A stretch of 64,000 bases of DNA from Microbulbifer harenosus (GCF_005771435.1 NZ_VANI01000007.1:62001-126000); one strand, 5' to 3'. Shown: positions 39,525 to 50,749, counted from the stretch's first letter. Numbers and translations are program-made. The notes: a model not told the origin generated them from the letters alone.

Positions 39525-39739
39525 AGTCTTCTCACGCTTGTCAAAAAATCCCCATCGACAGCAGAAACGGACAAATGACCGCTGCGATCCGGGCCGAGGG
39601 GGCGCTATCATACTCTTTAAGCGCACCTGCGTGCGCAACGCCAGGCGGAAAGGTCCGGGATCTGGGCGTCCCGCAAAGCACTGGACGCCCGTCCCGCCAG
39701 CTATAGTTGGTCACCCGCACCGGGATACCGCCACAAGGC

Positions 39740-39768
39740 TTGCGAAGGCCAAATCATCTGTATAGAAT
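39740..39768 (+). promoter_or_regulatory. likely rpsU promoter
   Basis: -35 TTGCGA (39740-39745), a 17-nt spacer and -10 TAGAAT (39763-39768), about 126 nt upstream of the rpsU ATG in the 370-nt tsaD-rpsU gap. The leader between shows no clear regulatory fold. Confidence 0.5.
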
Positions 39769-39894
39769 TTGCGCCCTCGCTGTGAACCGGCCTCCGGATT
39801 GCATCTGCGAGAAGAGCAATTTGCCGGACAGGCCACCGCCAGAAGTCCTCAGTTTGGACGCTGGCAGAGAGAAACGAATTTTACAGGTAATCTA

Positions 39895-40110
39895 ATGCCC
39901 TCAGTACGCATCAAAGACAACGAGCCCTTTGACATCGCTCTGCGCCGCTTCAAGCGCTCTTGTGAAAAAGCTGGTGTACTCTCCGAAGTACGTCGTCGCG
40001 AGTTCTACGAAAAGCCCACTTCCGTTCGCAAGCGCAAGGCTGCCGCTGCTGTTAAGCGTCACGCCAAGAAAATGCAGCGCGAAAACCGCAAGTTCCAGCG
40101 TCTCTACTGA
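39895..40110 (+). CDS. rpsU: 30S ribosomal protein S21
   Basis: A 71-residue basic small-subunit protein. [20 protein letters not shown] and [22 protein letters not shown] match S21. It is first of the rpsU-yqeY-dnaG-rpoD series. The in-frame upstream extension is rejected because the family starts at this ATG. Confidence 0.97.
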   Translation: MPSVRIKDNEPFDIALRRFKRSCEKAGVLSEVRRREFYEKPTSVRKRKAAAAVKRHAKKMQRENRKFQRLY

Positions 40111-40167
40111 GTTAGAGCTTAATCTCTCGCTCACAGCAGGACGACGCGAACCGCGGTTCGCGATCTG

Positions 40168-40202
40168 AAACGGCGCCCGAGGCAACTCGCGCGCCGTTTT
40201 TT
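40168..40202 (+). terminator. terminator after rpsU
   Basis: AAACGGCGC (40168-40176) pairs with GCGCCGTTT (40191-40199), followed by a T run to 40202. A separate perfect palindrome CGCGAACCGCGGTTCGCG lies at 40145-40162 just before it. Confidence 0.85.
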
Positions 40203-40312
40203 GTTTCTCAATACAGCGGGCTTTGCTTCAACGCGTCGATCCGCCACTATTGGTCAAATTCTCCGTCCTCATACCCGACAGCACGCCGGATGACACAACC
40301 CTGGATGACATC

Positions 40313-40756
40313 ATGAGTACACTCAAGGAAACCCTCGCCACCGCCACCAAAGACGCCATGAAAGCCCGCGAAAAGGCGCGCCTGGCGACCCTGCGCCTGA
40401 TCAATGCCGAGATCAAGCGAGTGGAAGTGGACGAGCGTATCGAGCTGGACGACGCCCGCATCCTCGCCCTGCTGGACAAGATGACCAAGCAGCGCCGCGA
40501 CTCCATCACCCAGTTCGAAAAAGCGGGCCGCCCGGAGCTGGCGGCAGTGGAGCAGGCCGAGATCGACGTGATCCAGGAATTCCTGCCGGAGCAGCTGTCG
40601 GAAACCGAGATCCAGGAAATCGTCACCGCCGCCGTCAAAGAGACCGGCGCCAGCGGCATGGCGGATATGGGCAAGGTGATGGCACTGGTGAAACCGCAGG
40701 TGCAGGGCCGTGCGGACATGGGCGCCGTCAGCAAGCTCGTGAAAAGCGCGCTCTGA
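40313..40756 (+). CDS. GatB/YqeY domain protein
   Basis: A 147-residue protein related to the GatB tail domain: MSTLKETLATATKDAMKARE, RLATLRLINAEIKRVEVDER, and a C-terminal YqeY helical domain ending in VQGRADMGAVSKLVKSAL. It is thought to bind tRNA or assist translation, but its precise role is unknown. It has the conserved position between rpsU and dnaG. Confidence 0.92.
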   Translation: MSTLKETLATATKDAMKAREKARLATLRLINAEIKRVEVDERIELDDARILALLDKMTKQRRDSITQFEKAGRPELAAVEQAEIDVIQEFLPEQLSETEIQEIVTAAVKETGASGMADMGKVMALVKPQVQGRADMGAVSKLVKSAL

Positions 40757-40777
40757 TCGTCGCCCCGGCAGCAGTAA

Positions 40778-42781
40778 ATGGCAGGCAAGATCCCGCAGTA
40801 TTTTATCGACGACCTGTTGGCCCGCGCCGACATAGTTCCGGTCGTCGACAGCCGGGTAAAGCTGCGCAAGACCGGGAAAAACTATTCCGCCTGCTGCCCA
40901 TTTCACGATGAAAAAACCCCGTCTTTCACGGTAAGCCCGGACAAACAGTTCTACTACTGCTTCGGCTGTGGCGCCAGCGGCAACGCGGTCGGCTTCTTAA
41001 TGGAGTACGACCGCCTGCCGTTCCCGGAGGCAGTGGAAAAGCTCGCCGCCAGCATGGGCATCGACGTGCCCCGCGAGCAGCTCGCCCCCGGCCAGGTTAA
41101 ACGCCAGCAGGAGAGCCAGAGCCTCTATCAGCTGACAGAGAAGGCTGCGGAATACTTTCGCGACCAGCTGAAGGATCACAAGATCGCCGCCCGCGCCATC
41201 ACCTACCTGAAAAATCGCGGTCTCTCCGGTGCGGTGGCCAAGGAATTCGGCATCGGCCTCGCGCCCGCCGGCTGGGACAATCTGCTGAATCACCTCGGCA
41301 CCAGTTCGGAGAAGGCCGAACAGCTGGAGCTCGCCGGTCTCGCCATCCGCCGCACCGACAGTGACGGCAATCCGGGCAAGCATGAACCCGGCAAGCGCCA
41401 CCACTACGACCGCTTCCGCAACCGCATCATGTTCCCGATCCGCGACCAGCGCGGGCGCACCATCGCCTTCGGCGGCCGCGTACTCGGGGACGAAAAGCCC
41501 AAGTACCTGAACTCCCCGGAAACCCCGATTTTCCACAAGGGCAAGGAACTGTACGGACTGTGGGAGGCGCGCCAGGCCAATCGCGAACTCAAGCGCCTGA
41601 TTGTGGTGGAAGGCTACATGGACGTGGTGGCGCTGGCCCAGTACGGCATCCGCTGCGCCGTCGCCACCCTCGGCACCGCTTGCGGCGAAGACCACATCCA
41701 GCTCGCGTTCCGCCACACCCAGGAACTGGTGTTCTGCTTCGACGGCGACCAGGCCGGGCGCACCGCTGCGCGCCGCGCGCTGGAAGCGGCGCTGCCCTAC
41801 ATGCAGGACGGGCGCAGCCTGCGCTTCCTGCTGCTGCCGGAAGGCGAGGACCCGGACACCCTGGTGCGCCAGATCGGCGGCGAGCGCTTCGACCAGCTGA
41901 TCGACGACCAGGGCCGTCCGCTGGAGGACTTCCTGTTCGACCTGCTGGGCGAAGGCATCAACATTCAGACCATGGATGGACGCGCGCGTCTGTCCAAGGC
42001 CGCCGCGCCCCTGCTCGACCTGCTGCCCGCGGGCGTCTACCGCCAGCTGATGTTCCAGCAACTGGCCCGCCGCACTGGCCTCGAACAGGACATGCTGGAA
42101 GAGATCATCGCCGCGGAAAAGGCCCGCGCAGCGAAGCTCGCCCAGGACGCGCGGCCGCCGGCGCCAAACCCGGCGCCCGCACAGCCCAAGGTCGCTGCAG
42201 CACCCACACCGCCGCCGGAATTCCCCGGTGCGGACGACTATCCCGCCCCGCCGCCGGACTACGACTACGGCAGCGAACCACAACCCTACCCCGAAGAAGA
42301 TGTGCCGCCTCAGTCAACATCGCACCGACGCCGCGGTGGCCAGTACCGCCTGCCCGCCGAGCGCATGTTGATCGCCCTGCTGCTGCACCACCCCCAGCTG
42401 GCGCAACTGATCGGCGACAGCGCGCGCTTTACCGACAGCAGCGACGCCGACCTGCAACTGTTCGGCGACATCCTCAAGGTCATGCATCAGAACCCCGCCC
42501 TCAACAGCAACCAGCTGTTCGGCCGCCTGATGAACCTCGAGAGCCGCGACGCCCGCGAACTGATACCGCGGCTTGCCATGAGCCACCCGATTGTCGGTGG
42601 CGCCGGCCAGAAGCTGGAATACGACCCCGAGACCGAATTCCGCGATTGCCTGCAAAGCCTCAACCTCGCCGCCGAGCGGCAGCGCAAACGCGACCTGGTG
42701 GACCAGCTCAAAAGCAGTGGCAGCACCCTCGGCGCCGAACAACTCGCCCTGCTGGCGCAATTCCGCAGGAAATCCGACTGA
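40778..42781 (+). CDS. dnaG: DNA primase
   Basis: Synthesises RNA primers at the replication fork. It is 667 residues. The CHC2 zinc finger (CCPFHDEKTPSFTVSPD then YYCFGCGASGNAVG) is followed by the RNA polymerase core and Toprim domain (LIVVEGYMDVVALAQYG, VFCFDGDQAGRTAARRAL). A Pro-rich, low-complexity linker lies near residues 455-515. The C-terminal DnaB-binding domain starts near LPAERMLIALLLHHPQL. Confidence 0.96.
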   Translation: MAGKIPQYFIDDLLARADIVPVVDSRVKLRKTGKNYSACCPFHDEKTPSFTVSPDKQFYYCFGCGASGNAVGFLMEYDRLPFPEAVEKLAASMGIDVPREQLAPGQVKRQQESQSLYQLTEKAAEYFRDQLKDHKIAARAITYLKNRGLSGAVAKEFGIGLAPAGWDNLLNHLGTSSEKAEQLELAGLAIRRTDSDGNPGKHEPGKRHHYDRFRNRIMFPIRDQRGRTIAFGGRVLGDEKPKYLNSPETPIFHKGKELYGLWEARQANRELKRLIVVEGYMDVVALAQYGIRCAVATLGTACGEDHIQLAFRHTQELVFCFDGDQAGRTAARRALEAALPYMQDGRSLRFLLLPEGEDPDTLVRQIGGERFDQLIDDQGRPLEDFLFDLLGEGINIQTMDGRARLSKAAAPLLDLLPAGVYRQLMFQQLARRTGLEQDMLEEIIAAEKARAAKLAQDARPPAPNPAPAQPKVAAAPTPPPEFPGADDYPAPPPDYDYGSEPQPYPEEDVPPQSTSHRRRGGQYRLPAERMLIALLLHHPQLAQLIGDSARFTDSSDADLQLFGDILKVMHQNPALNSNQLFGRLMNLESRDARELIPRLAMSHPIVGGAGQKLEYDPETEFRDCLQSLNLAAERQRKRDLVDQLKSSGSTLGAEQLALLAQFRRKSD

Positions 42782-42926
42782 CACCCCTTGAATTCCATAG
42801 TGCCATCACCATATCCACAACCCTGCTGCAAAAAGCGGCAGAAAACTGGTCAGACAAACGCCCGGAACCCCCGAAACCACTCACCTGTCTAAACGGCCAC
42901 AGTGGTTATTGCTTACGCGAATACGC

Positions 42927-42932
42927 TATAAT
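42927..42932 (+). promoter_or_regulatory. -10 element upstream of rpoD
   Basis: Consensus TATAAT with a weak -35 region (GTTATT), about 71 nt before the rpoD ATG in the 222-nt dnaG-rpoD gap. This would give rpoD its own promoter. Confidence 0.5.
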
Positions 42933-43003
42933 CCCGCGTCTTTGTCCGAAGAAAAGCCCAGACAAAAGTCCCGACTATCAATCCCCAGAATTCAGGGTTG
43001 TGC

Positions 43004-44881
<1,878 letters not shown>

Positions 44882-44917
44882 GCCTTTATCTTGGCGATCG
44901 TCGTCCATACTGAAAAA

Positions 44918-44939
44918 GCCCGGCTCGCCGGGCTTTTTT
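44918..44939 (+). terminator. terminator after rpoD
   Basis: GCCCGGC-TC-GCCGGGC followed by six T. An A run precedes it, so it could also act on the opposite strand. Confidence 0.85.
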
Positions 44940-44993
44940 ATGGATGGCAGAATTGTTGCAAACCGATGAACCCGCGGAGACAGTCAGAGAACA

Positions 44994-45383
44994 ATGGAAG
45001 AGCAGTTTGTGAACAAGCCCGGTAAAACCGGCATTTCCCGCCTGATCGATGCCACTGAATACTCCCGCCAGGGACTCCTCGCCACCTGGCGCAATGAGGC
45101 CGCCTTCCGCCAGGAAGTCACCCTCGCCATATTCCTGATCCCCGCGGCCCTGTGGCTCGGCGAAAGTGGTGTGGAACGCGCCCTGCTGATCGGCACCACG
45201 CTGATGGTAATGATCGTCGAACTGCTGAACAGTGCAGTGGAAGCCGTGGTGGACCGCGTCGGCCCCGAAAAGCACCCGCTGTCGAAGATCGCCAAGGACA
45301 CCGGCTCCGCCGCCGTCTCCATCTCCCTGCTGCTTTGGCTCAGTACCTGGGGATGTATCCTGTTGCCGCGCTGGATCGCATGA
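44994..45383 (+). CDS. dgkA: diacylglycerol kinase, prokaryotic integral-membrane type
   Basis: Recycles diacylglycerol to phosphatidate. It is 129 residues with three TM helices. The catalytic segment VELLNSAVEAVVDRVGPEKHP carries the Glu-x-x-Asn-x-x-x-Glu motif, with ATWRNEAAFRQEV before TM1. It is monocistronic after the rpoD terminator. The 185 nt to the next gene hold a CTGCCG/CGGCAG hairpin without a T run. Confidence 0.93.
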   Translation: MEEQFVNKPGKTGISRLIDATEYSRQGLLATWRNEAAFRQEVTLAIFLIPAALWLGESGVERALLIGTTLMVMIVELLNSAVEAVVDRVGPEKHPLSKIAKDTGSAAVSISLLLWLSTWGCILLPRWIA

Positions 45384-45568
45384 TCCCGGCCGCAGGCATA
45401 CTGCCAGCCTCCAACTGCGGCGCAGCTTAACCCGACAAAATTCGCCCCTGCCGCGCCGAATGCCCGGCAGGAATCTCCCCCTCGACTAAAATTCCGAAAC
45501 CATCGTACCGATTGGTGCGCGCAATGGATCTGCGCGCTCAGAACCAATAACGAACCAGGGACGGAATC

Positions 45569-47548
45569 ATGTCGTACCCCCGCCATGCCGGTGTGCCCGA
45601 CCCCAACGCACCGACTCTGAACAACGTCGCACTGCCACCTCTGCTTCTCCTACTGGTTTCCATAGGTGCATCCGCCCAAAGCGCGGCAGCGCCGCTCAGT
45701 TTCGGTGCCGGAAACGACCGTTACACGCTGACATCCAACAGCCCCCCCGGCAGCGACTCTCAACTATTGATCGACGGCGGTAATGGCAACGACACCCTGG
45801 CAATCCACAACTTCGATCTTGCCAATCCAGCGCGACTGCAGCACTGGGAGACCATTGAGCTGACAGGAACCTCCCGCCTCACCCTCAACACTCACCTGAC
45901 GTTCGGTGGCGAGGACCAGCTGCCCGGCCAACTGGTGATTCGTAGCGGCAGCACCCTGTTACTCCCCTATTACAGCGCCGGCATATCGGCGAGCGGCGGC
46001 CAACCCCTCACCGTGACCAACCACGGTCTCGTCGATATGAGCGGCAGAAGCGCCAATCTCATGATGATTCAGGGAGACTATGTGGGGATCGGCCGCGGCA
46101 GCATCCGCATGGATATGGTGGCAGGTGGCGACGACAGCCTCGCCGACCGGCTCGTGATCAGCGGTGGGCACGCCAGCGGCAGCACTCAGCTGCTGTTCAA
46201 CCGCCTTGCCGGCAGTGGTGCCGACACCCACAACGGCATCCTTGTGGTAGAAACCCGCCACGGCGGCAGCACCAGTGCCGGCGCCTTTTACATGCCCGAA
46301 CCAATCTCCGCCGGCCCTTATGAATACTTCCTGTTCCGCGGTACCGGCGACCCGGCCAACGCCGACAACTGGTACCTGCGCTCGACCCTGCGCCCCGGTG
46401 ACAAGCCCGCCACCAGCCCGAACCCGGACTTCCAGTCCGTTGCCAGTTTTGGCGGCCTGTCAGCCGGCACAATCAGCGGCCCAGCCACTAATATCACCAA
46501 TGCCAATACCGGAAGTGCCGGTGCCAGCCTGGCACCACCGGCCAGCACCTCCGATCTGTTGGCCGCGGCGCCGCCCGCAGGCAGCGCCCCCGTCCCCATT
46601 TACCGCCCGGAAATCCCCCTCTACGCCCAGGCAAAATCCCTCGCCCGCCTCACCTCCCTGCAGGAAATAGGCAGCTACCACAAACGCCGGGGCGAGCAGC
46701 GCAGCTGGTTCGACGGCCTGAACCAGGACTGGTTGCGCGTGCACCACTTGAACGCCGACTACAACTGGACCGGCGACGTCAGCAACCGCTTCGACGGCAA
46801 TATCACCGGCGTGCAACTCGGCACCAACCTCTGGTCCGGCCCCACCTGCACCGGCGGTGCCCGCGAGATGGGGTTGTTCATCGGCAGCACCCGCGCCAGC
46901 GGCGATGTCAGCGGATTTGCCCGCGGCTTCGACGATTACAACGCCGGGCAGAACCAGCTCACCAGCCACCATATCGGCTACTACTTCAACGACTACCGCC
47001 CGGACATGGGCTACTTCGACTTCACCGCCAAGGTTGCCTACCTGAAGCTGGAAAGCCGATCCTCCCGGGGCATCGGCGACACCATCTCCGGTGCCCAGCT
47101 CACCCTCTCCGTCGAGAAAGGATTTACCTGGCAGGCAGCGGAGCACGTCAATGTGGAACCTCAGCTGCAGGTCATCGCCAATTACAGCAACTTCAGCGCA
47201 ATAGACGACGGCATCTCCTGGATGGAGGTAGACGTAACCCCCGAAGCCAACTTCCGCGCTGGACTGCGCGCCTACAACACGGATACCCCCTGGCTCGACG
47301 GCCAGCTGCGGCTCTATGTATTCGGTAATGTGTGGCATACCCTCGGCGGCAACGACCAGTTGCTGTTTGACACCGAGCTGCAAACCGATCTCGAGCGCCA
47401 GGCCACCTGGGGGGAAGTCGGCGGCGGCGTGGTACTGCTGGAGCATCCGCTCGGCAGCGCCTTTTTAAATGTGGGTTACCAGCGCTCCCTGGACAGCCTG
47501 GACTGGTCCGGCGGCAGCGCCAATCTCGGCTTCAACTGGGCCTGGTAA
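45569..47548 (+). CDS. autotransporter-barrel outer-membrane protein
   Basis: A 659-residue secreted protein. The signal sequence is LPPLLLLLVSIGASAQSAAA. The passenger-like region (residues about 40-300) has repeated short beta motifs (LLIDGGNGNDTLAIHNFDL, LVIRSGSTLLLPYYS) and the ANADNWYLRSTLRP junction typical of autotransporters. A Pro/Ala-rich linker follows, and a C-terminal beta-barrel of about 280 residues ends in the aromatic FNWAW. The passenger shows no protease or adhesin motif that I recognise. Nothing links it to its neighbours. Confidence 0.85.
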   Translation: MSYPRHAGVPDPNAPTLNNVALPPLLLLLVSIGASAQSAAAPLSFGAGNDRYTLTSNSPPGSDSQLLIDGGNGNDTLAIHNFDLANPARLQHWETIELTGTSRLTLNTHLTFGGEDQLPGQLVIRSGSTLLLPYYSAGISASGGQPLTVTNHGLVDMSGRSANLMMIQGDYVGIGRGSIRMDMVAGGDDSLADRLVISGGHASGSTQLLFNRLAGSGADTHNGILVVETRHGGSTSAGAFYMPEPISAGPYEYFLFRGTGDPANADNWYLRSTLRPGDKPATSPNPDFQSVASFGGLSAGTISGPATNITNANTGSAGASLAPPASTSDLLAAAPPAGSAPVPIYRPEIPLYAQAKSLARLTSLQEIGSYHKRRGEQRSWFDGLNQDWLRVHHLNADYNWTGDVSNRFDGNITGVQLGTNLWSGPTCTGGAREMGLFIGSTRASGDVSGFARGFDDYNAGQNQLTSHHIGYYFNDYRPDMGYFDFTAKVAYLKLESRSSRGIGDTISGAQLTLSVEKGFTWQAAEHVNVEPQLQVIANYSNFSAIDDGISWMEVDVTPEANFRAGLRAYNTDTPWLDGQLRLYVFGNVWHTLGGNDQLLFDTELQTDLERQATWGEVGGGVVLLEHPLGSAFLNVGYQRSLDSLDWSGGSANLGFNWAW

Positions 47549-47647
47549 CACTGAGGCAGACCGCGCCAGCGGCCAAAGCCGTTGATCTGAAAGGGGAAAT
47601 CAGGTAATTTGCCAACCCGCTCGCGTATCGTCGCAAGCACTCCTCTT

Positions 47648-47704
47648 GGGGGCCTTTAGCTCAGTTGGTTAGAGCATCCGACTCACAATCAATAGGCTAG
47701 GTTG
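47648..47704 (+). pseudogene. 5' half of a tRNA gene, 3' half lost
   Basis: GGGGGCCTTTAGCTCAGTTG then GTTAGAGCA is a clean acceptor and D-arm, followed by an anticodon arm CCGACTCACAATC that reads CAC instead of CAT. After AATAGGCTAGGTTG the sequence turns into a nine-A tract with no T-arm or acceptor 3' side. It is best seen as a damaged copy of the neighbouring tRNA. Confidence 0.75.
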
Positions 47705-47721
47705 AAAAAAAAAGTTTAAAT

Positions 47722-47798
47722 GGGCCTGTAGCTCAGTTGGTTAGAGCACACGACTCATAATCGTTAGGTCCTCGGTTCAAGTCCGAGCAGGCCCACCA
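47722..47798 (+). tRNA. tRNA with CAU anticodon, probably tRNA-Ile2 (lysidine type)
   Basis: A complete 77-nt cloverleaf including an encoded CCA. The acceptor GGGCCTG pairs with CAGGCCC. The D-arm is AGCTCAGTTGGTTAGAGC, the anticodon arm CGACTCATAATCG, and the T-arm CTCGGTTCAAGTCCGAG. The CGACTCATAATCG arm and the rpoD-side location match tRNA-Ile(CAU); elongator Met is the alternative. Flanking GTTTAAAT/ATTTAAAC (47714-47721, 47798-47805) extends the stem. The AT-rich island starts here. Confidence 0.85.
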
Positions 47799-47980
47799 TT
47801 TAAACCTTTAAAATCAGTATGTTAAATGGATTTGGCGGTTTCCGGTGCTTCCCTCTGGGGTTCAAAAATGCGCAACCCCAACTAGTCCTCTCTAAGCCCT
47901 GCTCGCCTTAGGCTATCGTTAATTTTTCCGGGGTTACACCGGGGCTACGCGAAACCAGGCAAGCACCCTCAACACCAATC

Positions 47981-48023
47981 TTGATCTTCAATGTACCGGT
48001 AAATAAACTGTACATATATACAG
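47981..48023 (+). promoter_or_regulatory. SOS promoter: -35/-10 with overlapping perfect LexA box
   Basis: The LexA box CTGTACATATATACAG (48008-48023) is a perfect CTGT-N8-ACAG. It overlaps the -10 TAAACT (48004-48009) of a promoter with -35 TTGATC (47981-47986) and a 17-nt spacer. The first downstream gene starts at 48194, leaving a leader of about 170 nt. Nothing else in 47805-48193 is gene-like. Confidence 0.8.
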
Positions 48024-48193
48024 CCATGCCTAGTGCTTGTAGATTGGGAAAGAAACATTAAATACACTGCTTGGTTTGCTTGGCAATGTATAAAGAAAAC
48101 GCCCGTACGGAGAGAAGCGCCCGACGATAGCTAGACATAATAGGAGACGCCCCTGCTTACCATCAGAAGTTTGACTAACCAAGGGGCAACATC

Positions 48194-48937
48194 ATGGCCT
48201 CAATGAGCAAAATAGAGTGGACAGAACAGACTTGGAACCCGGTTACTGGCTGTACAAAAGTTTCGCCAGGGTGTAAGCACTGCTATGCAGAGACGCTTTC
48301 AAAACGTTTGCGCGCCATGGGCACACCAGGTTACGAAAAAAAGTTTAGTGAAATCAACTTGCTGCCTGAAAGGCTAACTCAGCCTCTGGAGCGTAAAAAG
48401 CCAACAATGTATTTCGTGAACTCCATGAGCGATTTGTTTCATGAAGAGGTGCCCTTCGAGTACATTGATAAAGTTTTTGAAGTTATTACCCAAACGCCCC
48501 ATCACATATATCAGATATTAACCAAGCGCTCAGAACGCATGAGGGATTATTTTAAAAATCGCACAGTTCCCAAGAATGCATGGATCGGTGTATCAGTGGA
48601 AGATAGAAAATATGGCCTACCTAGAATACCTCACCTACAAGAAATTGACGCTGAAACAAGATTCTTATCGATAGAGCCCTTGTTGGAAGGCTTGGGGCGA
48701 ATAAGACTCAAAGGAATTCACTGGGTTATTGTCGGTGGAGAATCTGGCGCTAAAGCGCGGCCTATGAACGAGCAATGGGTCCTATCAATCAGGAATCAAT
48801 GCAATAAAGCTGGGGTCGATTTTTTCTTCAAGCAGTGGGGGGCCTGGGGGGCAGATGGTGTAAAGCGCTCCAAAAGTGCCAATGGCCGTAAGCTCGAAGG
48901 AAAAACCTGGGACATGATCCCCACTATACCGGTGTAA
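48194..48937 (+). CDS. three-Cys-motif phage Gp37/Gp68-type protein (DUF5131)
   Basis: A 247-residue protein. The N-terminal IEWTEQTWNPVTGCTKVSPG continues to CKHCYAE and gives Cys-x5-Cys-x2-Cys, reminiscent of radical-SAM iron-sulfur sites though with different spacing. Further conserved parts are MYFVNSMSDLFHEEVPFEYI, ILTKRSERM, WIGVSVEDR, and WVIVGGESGAKARPMNEQW. These match the phage Gp37/Gp68 family, whose reaction is unknown. AAGGGG lies 8 nt before the ATG. It forms an operon with tcmP (14-nt gap), behind an SOS promoter, in an AT-rich island. Confidence 0.85.
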   Translation: MASMSKIEWTEQTWNPVTGCTKVSPGCKHCYAETLSKRLRAMGTPGYEKKFSEINLLPERLTQPLERKKPTMYFVNSMSDLFHEEVPFEYIDKVFEVITQTPHHIYQILTKRSERMRDYFKNRTVPKNAWIGVSVEDRKYGLPRIPHLQEIDAETRFLSIEPLLEGLGRIRLKGIHWVIVGGESGAKARPMNEQWVLSIRNQCNKAGVDFFFKQWGAWGADGVKRSKSANGRKLEGKTWDMIPTIPV

Positions 48938-48951
48938 CTAAGGAAGGGCCG

Positions 48952-50235
48952 ATGGGAAAAAAATCAAAAAAATATGAGTGGGAAATCGGTCAGCCCCTAC
49001 CATCGCTGGACGAGCACAGTCAAACCAAGCACCACATAATATCCGACTATTTAAAACGATATGTAGAAGTGGTGATGGCGCATTACGCGATGGAAAAGCT
49101 CTCAATGACTATTGTTGATGGCTTCGCCGGAGGAGGAAAGTACGTAGATGCGCTGAGTAAAACTCCCGTCGACGGATCTCCTTTCCTTATTTTGCGCGCC
49201 ATAAAGGAGGCTGAAGCCACTATAAACATTGGCAGTAAGAAAAATCGGTGCATTGATGCTGAATACCATTTCATTGAGAAAGAGCAGACCCACCTTGATT
49301 TCCTACGCTATGAAATCCAGCAATCTAATTTTAGCGGCTTACTTCAAAACAATGCCCATCTTCATGATACTAGTTTTGCAGAAGCGGCCACCGGCATAAT
49401 AGAAAGGATAAAGAAACGAAATCCCCGCACTCAAAGAGCTATATTTATTCTTGATCAATACTCATACAAAGATGTCCCGTTTTCAATTGCCCGAAAGGTT
49501 TTAACCGAACTGTCCAACGGAGAAATCATACTCACTTTCAATTTTGACGCTGCGCAAAGTTACATATCGGATACCCCAAGCAACAGAAAAGCATTCTCGA
49601 ACATTCAGCTCGACGAATACATATCGTGGAAACGCCTTGCAGAGTTTAAAGAAGCTGGAAATTGGCACGCCGCAATTCAGGAGCAGCTAGCAAACGCCAT
49701 TTTCAGAGCATCAGGCGCCAAACATATTACTCTGTTTTTTATACATCCTAAGAAAGGGCGCGCATATTGGCTTGTTCATTTATCAAATGTATACCGTGCA
49801 CGTGATGTTATGATGGATATTCACTGGAAGCATGCGAATAACCAGCCTTATTTTTCTCATCACCTCGGTGCAGGCATCTATGGCCTTGGCTATCAAGCAT
49901 TTCAAATACCCGGCCAAAACAGCTTAGAACTGTGCGACGAAAAAGTTCTAAATGAAGAGACAGAAAAGCGTTGCGTAGAAGCTCTGTCTGAGGAGCTACC
50001 CAGACGTATATTTGAAACGAAAGGCCCCATTTCTTTTTCCCAGCTCACTGATGAATTGGGTAGTTTCACCGTTGCATCTGAATCTCACATTAAGAATGCA
50101 CTGCAATCTGCTATTGAGACAAAAGAGCTGGTTATCCGGACAAATAAAGGGGGAATTAGAAGGTCTGCAACACAGATTGTCAGCACAGACTTAATCGAAT
50201 ACAGCCAACTACCACTAATATTTTCACTTGGCTGA
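48952..50235 (+). CDS. tcmP: three-Cys-motif partner protein TcmP
   Basis: A 427-residue partner of the preceding gene, as in the TcmP family. The N-terminal LPSLDEHSQTKHHIISDYLKRYV is followed by MTIVDGFAGGGKYVD ... GSPFLILRAI, which resembles motif I of Rossmann methyltransferases. Later parts are EYHFIEKEQTHLDFL, AIFILDQYSYKDVPF (a DPPY-like position) and a C-terminal winged-helix-like region (FSQLTDELGSFTVASESHIK). A nucleotide- or SAM-dependent role is inference. AAGGAAGG precedes the ATG. Codon use is AT-richer than in flanking genes. Confidence 0.85.
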   Translation: MGKKSKKYEWEIGQPLPSLDEHSQTKHHIISDYLKRYVEVVMAHYAMEKLSMTIVDGFAGGGKYVDALSKTPVDGSPFLILRAIKEAEATINIGSKKNRCIDAEYHFIEKEQTHLDFLRYEIQQSNFSGLLQNNAHLHDTSFAEAATGIIERIKKRNPRTQRAIFILDQYSYKDVPFSIARKVLTELSNGEIILTFNFDAAQSYISDTPSNRKAFSNIQLDEYISWKRLAEFKEAGNWHAAIQEQLANAIFRASGAKHITLFFIHPKKGRAYWLVHLSNVYRARDVMMDIHWKHANNQPYFSHHLGAGIYGLGYQAFQIPGQNSLELCDEKVLNEETEKRCVEALSEELPRRIFETKGPISFSQLTDELGSFTVASESHIKNALQSAIETKELVIRTNKGGIRRSATQIVSTDLIEYSQLPLIFSLG

Positions 50236-50749
50236 AAGTATATATCTTATGATGCCCGCTCCGGTTTTCACCAACCTGTAACTGCGTCTTAGTCGTCAGG
50301 GTCTATCGGGCAAACCTCAGAAGTGGATTCTTCCATAGACAATCCAGAACGACAGGTAAAGTTGCGAATCAGGCTTTCTAGCCCGGATTTTGCACGAGTT
50401 CAGATACAAGAACGGGGGAAAGTCTTATCATCTCTGGTGCTTAAATCAGTCCGATAAGAAATTCCGCCGTGGTGATCAAAAATACACGGCGCCTCCGATT
50501 TATGTTGCCTACATCAATGCCGGACAGAGAAATCTTCTGTATGGCAGCGGCGAGACTGATACCGATATAGGAGAAAAAGTGCTGCTCCGGCATGGGATAA
50601 AGAATGGGGCAAGGGGAAGTTGCGTCCGACAAAAACCAAGAAGGTTAAGTCGTGATCGAATGGGTCAATTCATATCCTTCGAGCGAGGCTCTCGGAGCAA
50701 CAGAAGAAAATACTGTGCTATCTGCAGGCTCATGAAAAATCCGGGTTAG
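50236..50749. other. degenerate region between tcmP and the Fic remnant
   Basis: No convincing gene. A 119-codon frame on the plus strand (50390-50749) reads PPIYVAYINAGQRNLLYGSG, but it shows no recognised domain, no ribosome binding site and a basic, random-looking C terminus. The stretch just before 50750 still resembles the Fic sequence preceding the HPFxDGNGR motif, with losses. Confidence 0.4.

Noticed and set aside
47722..47798. Elongator tRNA-Met
   Set aside because: The CAU anticodon is compatible, but the CGACTCATAATCG arm and the rpoD neighbourhood fit tRNA-Ile2 better; it remains the alternative.
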